Source: Tilletiopsis washingtonensis (lineage: Eukaryota > Basidiomycota > Exobasidiomycetes > Entylomatales). Taken from it: 64,000 nt of DNA. The stretch is taken from NCBI RefSeq assembly GCF_003144115.1, contig NW_020312006.1:1-64000 (forward strand), in the 5' to 3' direction. Made by a program: the position numbers and the translations under genes. Positions within the stretch are counted from its first letter, which is position 1, and each line of letters opens with the position of its first letter. The notes beneath the pieces were generated by a model that worked only from the letters and a program-made list of their open reading frames with translations, ran no database searches and was not told where the DNA came from. This document shows positions 10,876 to 20,026 of this stretch, one piece after another.

Positions 10876-12438
10876 ATGAACGCTGCCAAGGCATCCGCCG
10901 CATTCGGCGGCGACGGGCCCTCGGCGCCGCCGCCGTCGTCGTCGTCGCCATCGTCGTCGGCCGTCGCACTCGCCGATGCCTCGGGGTCGGCGGCGCCGGC
11001 GCCGTACAAGGCGCGAGCGGCGCGCAAGCAGATCACCACGGCGCGCCTCGCCGCCATCCGCCAGGAGGCCGACAAGAGCGGCAACACGGGCCAGGCCTAC
11101 AACATCTGGTACAACAAGTACAGCGGTGGCGAGCAGGGCGACAGCATGGGCAACAAGACCAAGGCACAGACGCGCTGCGACGTCGCGCGCGACGCCGGCT
11201 ACACGCGCGGCGACAGCGCCGCCGTGCGCCCGTACATCTGTCTCTTCTTTGCGCGCGGCTACTGCCCGCTGGGGTGAGTGAGAGCGGATGCGGACGGCCG
11301 TGGAGAGGCAGTAACGGAGGCAGCTGCGGTGGAGGCATGCAGTGGAGGCAGCTGCAGCCGAGGCAGAACACGCTTGACAGGAACACTGGCTGCTGTCGGC
11401 ACGGCTGCACACGCCCGCAACCAATCTCCACTGCTGGACCGCGCTGACCGCACGCACAGCTCGGAGTGCAACCACCTGCACCGGCTACCGGCCGCCGCCG
11501 GCATCTCGGAGCAGGGGCGCGACATCTTCGGGCGCGACAAGCACGGAGACTACCGCGACGACATGGGCGGCGTCGGCTCGCTGCAGCGCGTCAACCGCAC
11601 GCTGTACGTCGGGCGCATCATCGAGGAGGCCGACTCCTTCTCGCGCCCGCAGAGCGCCGGCGGCGGCGGCGCCAATATGCCCGCCGGCGGCGGCGGCTGG
11701 GCCGGCGGCAAGGTGCTGCAGCAGGCCAAGGCCAGCAGCGGCGCGGGCGGCAAGCTGCGCAAGGAGGGCAAGGAGCAGATGTCGGGCACGGAGCGCGTGC
11801 TGCGGCGGCACTTTTCCGAGTGGGGCGAGATTCAGCGCAGTGAGTGGCAGCGCGGCTGTGCGGCACGGCGGCATGCTCATCTGCCCCCAGTCAAGGTGCT
11901 GCACACGCGCTCGTGCGCCTTCGTCACGTACGTGCACGAGGCGCAGGCGCAGTTTGCCAAGGAGGCCATGTCCAACCAGTCGCTCGACCACGACGAGGTG
12001 CTCAACGTGCGCTGGGCCACCGACGACCCCAACGAGGGCGCGCAGAAGCGCGACCGCGACGAGCGCGAGAGTGAGGGCCGCGCGGCCATCGAGCGCAACC
12101 TCACCGACGAGCAGCGCGCCGCAGGCGCCGCGGTGCGCGCCCTCGAGATGGCCGAGCTCGAGGAGGAGAGCGACGCCAAGCGGCGGCGCCTCGAGGAGGA
12201 GGCGTACGCCAAGCTCGTCGAGGAGAACGAGCGCAACTGGGCGGAGATGGAGGCGCAGGAGATGCTGCGCCTGCAGGCCGAGGAGGAGGCGGCGCTGCAG
12301 CAGCAGACGAGCCGCTTCGTGAGCCGCGAGGCGCTCGGCGGGCTGCTGGCGCTGCGCAAGGAGCCGCCGCCTCCGGCGCCGAAGCAGAGCGCGCTCGGCG
12401 GGCTGGCGGCGTACGGCAGCGACAGCGAGGAGGAGTAG
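10876..12438 (+). CDS. CWC2: Pre-mRNA splicing factor Cwc2
   Basis: Spliceosomal protein of the Prp19-related complex that contacts U6 snRNA near the catalytic centre. Exons 10876-11273, 11460-11839, 11891-12438; 441 residues. The Torus-type lead YNIWYNKYSGG is followed by a CCCH finger, Cys-x7-Cys-x5-Cys-x3-His (C122, C130, C136, H140), then the linker ending in NRTLYVGRI, which is RNP2 of the RRM (about 180-186), and RSCAFVTY, which is RNP1 (about 266-273). About 80 residues separate RNP2 from RNP1 instead of the usual 30 or so; the extra part is Gly/Ala-rich. The C-terminus is a long Glu/Arg-rich coiled coil ending in an acidic DSEEE. Shares a 294-bp divergent promoter with the zinc-finger gene. 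Confidence 0.94.
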
Positions 12439-12600
12439 CCGGCAATCGCATCCACTTGCAGGCTACAGCGTCTGGTGCTGCATGAGGTGTGAGGTGAAGT
12501 GAGTGTACGTGCTGCTCACCACGCAGCGTGCGTCACGCTCGGCACGCAGGCGCACACTGCAGTGCAGGCAGGTACATAGAATTGCATCCAGAGACGATGC

Positions 12601-13348
12601 TCAGCGGCGCAGGCTGGAGGCATTGAGCGCGCGCGTGGCGGCAAGCAGCGTGCGGAAGCAGAGCACGTTGCCCGTCCACCACAGGCCGGTGCGGATGAAG
12701 CTGGCGCGCAGGTCGGTGATGCCGAGGTACGCCACGGCAAACGCGACGCGCACGGCCAGGTACTTTGCGGCGAAGCGGTTGATCTGCGACGCGGGCAGGC
12801 CGGCAAAGACGCCGAGCAGCTGTGGCACGGTGTGAGCGCGGACAGGACAACGCGGAAGGTGTCATGTCGCCCACACAAGGCGACTGCTGCAGCTGCTGTG
12901 CCCTCATGTCGCCAACTCCGTGCATCAATGCATCACGCGTCTCTGTCATCGCCATGCTGCGCGTGCTGCCCTCATGCAGCTACCCCCTGCAGCTCACTCA
13001 CGACGCTGCCGATGAAGAGCGGCAGGTGCTCGATGGCGTTGGCGTGCAGGCCCTCGTTGCGCTCGAGCAGCGCCAGCTGGGCGCGCGAGATGCGGCGGCG
13101 CTGCACGGCCGCCTCGCCCTTGCGCGCCGTGTCGCCGCGCGGGCAGACGTTGTCGTCGATGCCGTAGATGTTCTTGAGCAGGCGCGTCGAGCACACGACG
13201 TGCGAGAGGACGTAGGCGGCGACGATGGCGGGGCCGGCGGCATGTGCGGCGCGCCCGGCGGTGAGCGCGTTGCGGTCGAGGCCGGCGGAGATGCTGCTGG
13301 CATGAGTGCGGTGCGCGGTATGCGGCAACGGGCGACTCACACGGACAT
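12601..13348 (-). CDS. MAPEG-family membrane protein
   Basis: Four-helix microsomal protein of the MAPEG group (microsomal glutathione S-transferase / leukotriene C4 synthase relatives). Exons 13341-13348, 13002-13296 and 12601-12819 give 173 residues. The first coding exon is 8 nt and supplies Met-Ser-Val across the splice; without it the conserved exon has no good start. Membrane helices are visible at GPAIVAAYVLSHVVCSTRLL, LFIGSVLLGVFAGL, LAVRVAFAVAYLGI and FRTLLAATRAL. The motif RNEGLHANAIEHLPLF matches the family's E-x-x-x-N-x-x-E-x-x-P-x-F signature. Role may be glutathione conjugation or peroxide handling; substrate cannot be told. Divergent from the ecdysoneless gene (231 bp between starts), convergent with CWC2 (162 bp). 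Confidence 0.82.
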
Positions 13349-13376
13349 GCTGGGCGGATGTGCGAGAGTGTGGGTG

Positions 13377-13401
13377 CGAGTGAGGGTGAGGGTGAGGGTG
13401 C
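13377..13401. repeat. Short GTGAGG/GTGCGA tandem repeat
   Basis: Four near-identical hexamers in the short divergent promoter between the MAPEG and ecdysoneless genes. G-rich on the plus strand; it could be a protein-binding tract or simple slippage product. Confidence 0.5.
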
Positions 13402-13579
13402 GAAGGCAGGGTCAGCGGTGCGCCTCGCCGTCTGACCGGCTCCGCCGTCGCCGAGCCGGAGCAGCGCGATGCGGGGCACTGGCAGGTGGAGGCGGCTGCT
13501 GACGTAAGCGCGAAGGTGCCGCTCAGGGTGCGCGCTTCCTCCTTGCTGCGCCACTCTTCTTCTTGCTGCCACCACCACC

Positions 13580-16500
13580 ATGGACGCCGACGACGACCTC
13601 TCCGGCAACGGCGCCGCACTCGTCGCACAGGGCGCGGCGAGCGAGAAGACGGCGCACCTGCGTGCCGACCTGCACCCGGCCGCGCCGCTGCCGCGCCAGG
13701 AGCTGGCGGCGCTCGGTGCGGCGCTGCAGGCGCACCTCGACGATGCTGTGCGGGCCCTCGGCTACCTGTGGCACCGCGAGCGGCCGCGCATCCGCGTCGC
13801 CGCCGACGGCGCTGCGCTGCGCCTCTTCCTGCGCACCGGCGCCAGCCTCGACGACGAGTGGCTCGTGCTGCACCTGCTGCGCCGCGCCCAGGCGCAGCCG
13901 CGCTTCGCCGGCCTCGCCGCCGCCGTGCGCGACGAGGACGGCGACGTGCTGCTCATCGAGGCCGCCGACGCGCTGCCCGAGTGGCTCACGCCCGAGTGCG
14001 CCGCCGGCCGCTGCTGGCTGTGGCAGGGCGCCGTGCACCTCGTCGCGCCGGCCGCCGGTGCGGCGCCCGCGCCGCTGTCCGCCGCCGAGGCGCTGCCCGT
14101 CGTGCGCTCCGGCGCCGCGCTGCACCCGGCCATCACCGCGGCGGCGTTTGCGCGCCTCGCCTCCTACCCGTCGCTCGAGTGGGCCAAGCTCTCGCTGCAC
14201 TCGACGCTCGCCTATCTGCCGCGCCGCGCCGCCGCGCTGCTGCACGCCGAGCCGCAGCTCATCAGCGCTGCCGCCGAGGCGCTCGAGGGCCGCGAGGGCC
14301 CGCGCGATGCGCGCGTGTGCGCCGCCATGGCCGTCTTCGGCCCGGGCGCCGCAGCTGGAGCAGTCTCGTCGCCTGCAGCTGCGTCGCCACACCCGCCGCA
14401 GCTCGGCACGGCGCTGCGCGACGGCACGGTGCTGACGCCGCTGCGTATGACGCGCCAGATGTACGCGGCGCTCCTCACGCAGCGCTTCTTCCCGCCAAAG
14501 CCCTTCGGCGCCGAGTGGCGCTCCGCCGTCGAGCTCTGGTGGGCACTGTGCGACGAGGAGCGCCACCCGGACGCAGAGGGCCGCCGCAGCGTGCTGCCGA
14601 GCGACGAGGAGGCGCGCACCAAGATCAGAGAGGAGGGTCGCCGGCGAGACCTGGGCGCCAAGCTCGCCGCTGGTCTTGAGATGCTCTACGCGCAGGCGAA
14701 GGAGCGCGGGCCGCGCAATCGCCACATGGCCGTGAGTCGTGAGGCAGCTCCGCGCCTGTGCGGCACTGACACCCGTGCGCAGGACGACCCGCGCAGCCTG
14801 CCGGAGTACAAGAGCTTCCTTGCCTCGCTCACCACGCTGGGCTACTTCGAGCAGCAGCTCGAGGGCAGCGCGCGCTGGCAGGAGCTGGAGCGCGCCGCGG
14901 TGGAGAAGTGGGTGGCGCTGCAGCCCGAGGGTGACGACGCGGAGGACGAGGGGTGAGTGTGTCTTGGCTGTGCTGTGCAGCACGCTCTGACGCCTTGCCG
15001 CAGCCATGTCAACGACGATGCATTTGCGCTGGTCAAGCGCTTGCTCGCAGAGACTTCGGAGCAGGCAGCCACGCTGCAGGGCATCGACCCGTCCTCCTCG
15101 CGCGCCGTACTCAGCGCTTACGAGGACCCCGACGGCTTCCTCGATGACGAGCCAGACGGGCTGGCGGAGCAGGATGGAGAGCAGGAGAACCCCGAGGAGG
15201 CGGCAGCCGAAGAGCAGCTCAAGGCTTTTGCCGAGCGCCTCGAGTCGTTCGTCGACGCTGACGGCGACGTGGACGGCGCGCTCTTCGACGACGAGATGGG
15301 CAGCGACGATGAGGAGGATGCGCTGGCGCAGGCCAAGGCTCGCGTCGCGGGCATGTCGGCCGTCGAGCGAGAGGAGGCATCGCGGAAGCTCGTGCCCGCG
15401 CTGCAGGAGAACGAGTGGGGCGCGCGCAACAACGAGGATGTCAAGCGCGCTGCACAAGAGGCACGCAAGGCCGCAGACGCGATGAACGTGGATGATCAGC
15501 GTGCGGCGCCGCACGCGCCGGCTCCGGTGAATGACCCATCAGCACAGGCGAGCAGCGCGCCAGCGCAGGCGACCAGTGCCTCTGCACAGGCACCCATGGA
15601 GACATACGAGCCGCCCGAGGACCTCTCGCTGCCCGAGGCGAATGCCGCCGCGCAAAAGGCTGCTCGCGCGGCAATGGAGAAGGCCTCGTCGCGCCTCACT
15701 GCCACCAAGGTGCGGTACGATGGCGCGTCAGACTCGGAGGAGAGCGTCGACTCGGAGATCCTGCGTGCCGGCGAGACCGCCGAGGAGCGGCGCGAGCGCG
15801 CGCGCTGGCTCGACATGGAAGAAGAGGAGCAGGACGACAAGGAAGGCGATGACGAGGAGCTGGGTGACCCGAACATGGAGGACGAGCTGGCCGGCTTCCT
15901 CGAGTTCACGCGCAAGAGCCTCGGCCTGTCCGACGAGCAGTACGAGGCGATTCTCAGCGAGCGGCGCGGCAGAGGCGCCTTCGTGCCCAACGCGTCTACA
16001 TCGTCTCAAAAGGCTGCCAGCAACACGCCTGCTGCGGACACTACGGACGAGGCGACGCTGAAGGGCAAGAAGAAGGCGCCCACACGATTCGACCTGCACG
16101 ATCCGGCGGTCATGGAGTCTCTGCCGGCCTCGCGTGTTGCCAAGCGCGCTGCGGGCTCGCCCGCACCCTCGCAGCCGACGCCGGCGCCCGGTGAGCGCGG
16201 CGGCACGCCCAAGCCACTGCCAGCCAGCGCCGCTGCCGCAAGCAGCAAGAGCAAGCTCACCAGCTCGAGTGCACCGCGCACCTCGGCGTCAGAGCGCGCT
16301 GCGGCGGGTGCGCGTGCTGAGGCGGTGGCGCAGGAGGCCGAGCGGCGTGCGGCGCTGCGCCAGAGCAGCGAGGCGTCGGGCCGCGCTCCCAACGCCGAGC
16401 TCAACAGCTTCGAGAAGGTCATGGCCGCGCTCGACGCCGAGCTGGCCAACCACAAGCTCGGTGCACGCCCGTCTGCGCCTTCCGCCGGCGCAGCAGCCAG

Positions 16501-16852
16501 CTGGGCCGGGCCGCAGGCGAAGCCCACGCTGCCGCCGCCACCCGCGCCGCAGCCACCACGGCGAGCGCGCTTCGAGGACGATGACGGCGACGCACGCATG
16601 GGCGGCAGCGACGACGAGGAGAGCGACGACGAGGAGCTCTCCGCGCAGGATGCCGAGCTGCTGGCGAAGCTCTCGGGCTCGGGCCTGCCCGCAAGCCTGC
16701 AGGCGCTGAGCGGCGAGGGCGGCGAGCAGGCGCAGAGGGAGATGCTGCAGAACCTGCTCATGAGCTTCAAGGGCCAGGGCGCGGCGCCGGGCCCCGTGGG
16801 CAACCTGGCGGGCCGCCTCGGCACGCGGCTGCCGAGCGATCTGGACCGGTGA
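13580..16852 (+). CDS. Ecdysoneless/Sgt1 (ECD) family protein
   Basis: Exons 13580-14731, 14783-14952 and 15004-16852 give 1,056 residues. The N-terminal ECD domain is clear: LHPAAPLPRQELAAL, the conserved EAADALPEWLTPE, CWLWQGAVHLV, RMTRQMYAALLTQRFFPPKPF and KLAAGLEMLYAQ. The C-terminal half is acidic and disordered, with many Asp/Glu runs, plus NSFEKVMAALDAELA and a closing LGTRLPSDLD segment found in family members. ECD proteins act in pre-mRNA splicing and transcription of glycolytic genes in yeast and bind Prp8 and R2TP chaperones in animals; this protein is probably nuclear. A CCA-repeat leader abuts the start codon. The stop lies only 34 bases from the stop of the opposing methyltransferase, so the two 3' UTRs must overlap. 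Confidence 0.92.
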
Positions 16853-16886
16853 GCCAAATGCCATACCATTACAGTGCGACTGCCGG

Positions 16887-17882
16887 TCACTTGTCCCACA
16901 CCTGCACGCTCCAGACGAGGAAGAATGTGTCCTCTCGCCGAAAGTCTGCGCGGCGGCGGCGTCAGCAGCCGGTGGCGCTCCCGCTGTGCAGCACGCACGC
17001 TTGGCGCCCTGCTTCTCCTGCTCGCTGAACTCCTGCCGCGTGGTCTCCACCTTGACGTGCTTGTCCGGCAGTGCTGTCCTCCACAGCGCCTCGAAGCTGG
17101 CCTCGTTGTGGGCCCAGCGGTTTGCCACAAGCGATGAGTGCACGCCGTCGGCCGTGGCCCATGTGCCGGGCGACGGCAGCGCAATCTGGCGGCCCAGCAC
17201 GAGCGACGGCGCTGCAGCGGTGCCGGGCGCCAGCAGCGCGCCGAAGTGTCGTGCCAGCTGCTGCTGTGCCTCTGCATCGAAGAGGTGGAAGAGCGAGGCG
17301 GCATAGAGCACGCGCACGCGGCCGCTCAGCGCCGAGAGACTGTCGGACGTCGCGGACGCGCCGGTGCCGAGGAAGGCGGCGTCGAAGAGGTCGCCGAGCA
17401 GGAAGCGCACGCCGCAGCTCTCAGCGTCGTCGCGGAAGAGCTTGTGGCCGTGTTCGAGGAGCACAGGCCGCAGCTCAGCCCCGACGGCGCGGCCGTGCCA
17501 GCCGTGGTGCGCCAGCCAGCGCGCGTCACTGCCGAGCGCACAGCCGACGTCGAGCGCGACCTGCTCGGCGCTGCTGCTTGCCGCCAGCTGCTCGACGAGC
17601 GCGTAGGCCGGGTGCATGGCGATACCAAACTGCAGATGCAGGAACATGACTGTGTGCGGAGATGTCTCAGTCCTGCACGGTGCAACGTGTCGCTCCTGGC
17701 GCACTCAGACACGGATAGTCGACGTCGGCGTACGCGGCACGAGACGCGGCCACCAGGTGCTCGAGCAGCGCATCGTCGGTGTGCGGCTCGTGCGGCACGA
17801 TGGTGCGCAGAAAGGGCAGCGCGTGTGGTGCCTTTGCCAACGCCGGCTCGAGCAGCGTCGTGCTGAAGGGCGTGCCGGGCAT
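16887..17882 (-). CDS. SAM-dependent methyltransferase-domain protein
   Basis: Exons 17711-17882, 16999-17649 and 16887-16945 encode 293 residues. A class I methyltransferase fold is indicated by motif I, VALDVGCALGSDARWLAHHG, preceded by the fungal family signature YPFMFLHLQFGIAMHPAY, then GVRFLLGDLFD, VLYAASLFHLFD and SLVLGRQIALP. The short last exon restores EDTFFLVWSVQVWDK, a conserved ending. The first donor is GTCTGA, a weaker site than its neighbours, but it is the one that joins the frames. This family is widespread in ascomycetes and basidiomycetes, often near secondary-metabolite genes, yet its substrate is not known. No cluster is visible here. Confidence 0.82.
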
Positions 17883-18184
17883 CTTGTGTCTTGCGAGGAG
17901 TGGTGGCCGGAAGCAGGGCGGCGAGCAGCGCTTCCGGGAGCCGACCGTCTCGAATGCCCCGTGCGCAGCCGCGCTTCCTCCGCGCGCGCCGCGGCTGCGG
18001 TTCTTCCGCATCGTGGTCTGCACTCTGACTGTCTGGACCACTATCTTGGCCTCTGACAGCCCTCGCAGTCATCCTCACGGTCACGAGTACAGCACACAAT
18101 TCGCCTGAATCTCTCAGCTTGCACACCCATGTCTTTGGGCTCCCAGATAGGCACACATCGTTGACGTGCGTGCGTTCACAACGC
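17883..18184. other. Intergenic spacer between two same-strand genes
   Basis: 302 bases between the 3' end of the fumarylacetoacetase-fold gene and the start of the methyltransferase gene, both on the minus strand. It is one of only three tandem junctions in the window. No motif stands out. Confidence 0.4.
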
Positions 18185-19502
18185 CTACAGACGGGACACG
18201 CGATGGGAAGCATCGTGCTCGTACTCGATGCTGTTGCACAGCGTGCCGATGCCGCCGCTGATCTCCACCTGCGCACTCGTCAGCAGCAGCACATCATTTG
18301 TGCACAGGGAGCTCACCTCGAACTCGTCGCCGTGCTTGAGGGTGACTGGGGGCTTGAAGAAGGTGCCGACGCCCGCCGGCGTGCCCGTGAGGATGATGCT
18401 GCCGCGCTCCAGCGTCGTGCCCTGCGAGATAAAGGCAACGGCGCGGGCGACGGAGAAGACGAGGTTGGAGAGCGGCGCCGACTGCACCTCGCGCCCGTTG
18501 AGGCGGCCGCGGATGCGCTGCCCGCTGCTGCTCGGGTCGCCGAACGCGGCGGCCGACACGAGGCAGGGGCCTGAGGAAGCGTGAGCAGGGAGATGCGGAG
18601 CGGTGGAGGGCTTGCCTCACCAAGCGGGCATCTGAGCTGGCGGTGTCAGTGCTTTGTGCAATCAGCACTCGCCACGCACACTCACGCCGTGTCAAAGCCC
18701 TTGCTGCGGCTCCTGCGAGCAGAGCGTGCGTCAGCGCAGCTGCTCACTTCGCAGACTCAAGGCCGCGCACCACTGGCTCGTCTCGAACTGCGCCTTGCGC
18801 GCCGAGATGTCGTTGGCGGCCGTGTAGCTGCCGGCGGGTCAGCGCTGCGCAAGAGGGAGGGGCAAGCGCGTCTTACGCGAGGACGTAGTCGAGAGCCTTG
18901 TCCTCAGGGACGTCGCGACCTGCGGGACGTGAGCAGGCGCACAGATGAGCACGACGGGCCAGCCTCACAGTCCTGGCCGATCACTGCGCCGCCGGTGTCA
19001 GCCACTGCGCCTGCACCGTCGCGCCGCACGCACCGATGACAAGCTCGGCCTCGTAGTCGCTCTGCTCGTCCTGCACACACTTGGGCACGCGCACCGCGCT
19101 CGGCCACGGCCCGGCGAGGGCGGTGCGTGGCTTGTGGAAGAGCGTGGGCACGCTGGGCAGCGGCAGGCCGGCCTCGCGCGCATGGTCGACGTAGTTGAGG
19201 CCGAGGCAGCGGATTGTGTTCACTTCGAGCGGCAGCAGCGGGCAGAGCAGGCGCTTGACGTCGACACGGGTGCCGGTGGGCCGGGCGTCCCACGGCGCCG
19301 AGCCCTCGAGAAGGCGAGCGCTGAACGGCTTGCCGTCGCGGCTGGCGCGCCCGACGTCGAGCGTCGCATCCTCCGGCTCGCCCATGTGCACCTGGCCATC
19401 GGCGCCCTCGAAGCGGATGAGGCGCGTCCAGGCGGGGCGAGCACTCGACATGGCGCGCTGCTGCTGGAGAATCGGAGCGGCCTTGGCGAGGAGCGGGCGC
19501 AT
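18185..19502 (-). CDS. Fumarylacetoacetate hydrolase-family enzyme
   Basis: Six exons (19034-19502, 18877-18919, 18771-18827, 18686-18712, 18621-18631, 18185-18570) give 330 residues. The C-terminal FAH fold shows CLGLNYVDHAREAG, DYEAELVIGRDV with the metal-binding acidic residues, YTAANDISARKAQ, the lid-region SKGFDTACPLGPCLVS and GTPAGVG near the end. This is the FAHD1/acylpyruvase-like group, which cleaves acylpyruvates or decarboxylates oxaloacetate, rather than true tyrosine-pathway FAH. The upstream ATG at 19502 adds a basic MRPLLAKAAPILQQQRAMSS leader that may send it to mitochondria; the inner Met at 19451 would give a cytosolic form. Exon 5 is an 11-nt micro-exon: skipping it breaks the frame and removes the PLG motif. 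Confidence 0.9.
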
Positions 19503-20026
19503 GTGCTGTGCTGTGCCGTGCGTGGCCCTTGACCTTGATGCTGCGGCTTGTGGTGAGAGTTGGCCGAGGCTGCTGCGAAGCGTGTTGGATCTGCCGACGG
19601 CACGCCGCCCCTCCCTCCACACGGCGCTGCGGCCGTTGGCACGCCTCGGCGTCTTTCTTCGCGCTCGGCACGCCGAGCATGCCCGGCACGCCGCAGCATG
19701 TGATGCGCTGCGTTCTTCGCGCAGAATGCCCGCGTCGGGGGACAGCACATGCCGACGCTGCAGCAGACTCGAGAGGAGCGAACTCGGAGCGCCCGGACTT
19801 CCGAGGCGCCGCGAACACTCGCCAGAAACCAGAAAGCGCGGAGCGCTCCTGCGCGCGCGCGCTCAGGGGCGCAGTGCCGGCGGCTCGAGTGTTGCACTCT
19901 GCCGCGCGCGCGCCGCACTCGCCGCTTGCCTCCGCACCACCACCACCACCACCACCACCACCTACACGCCTTCGGGCATCCAGCCTCACAGGCCCCACGG
20001 CTGTTTGCCTCCGCACCCAAACCAGC
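19503..20026. other. Divergent promoter of FAH-family gene and MscS channel
   Basis: 524 bases between divergent starts. It contains a (CAC)n tract near the channel gene and otherwise no clear motif. No gene is supported here. Confidence 0.45.
19935..19962. repeat. (CAC)9 microsatellite in MscS leader
   Basis: Nine tandem CAC trinucleotides end 64 bases before the channel start codon. It is the longest case of the CCA-rich tracts that recur just upstream of many starts in this window. Confidence 0.85.

Noticed and set aside
13377-13401. Possible interstitial telomere repeat
   Set aside because: Units are GTGAGG, not TTAGGG, and there are only about four of them.
16006-17304. Long minus-strand open frame antisense to ecdysoneless
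   Set aside because: It overlaps the conserved ecdysoneless C-terminus and the methyltransferase in another frame; its product is a biased mix without motifs. Such shadows are common at this GC content.
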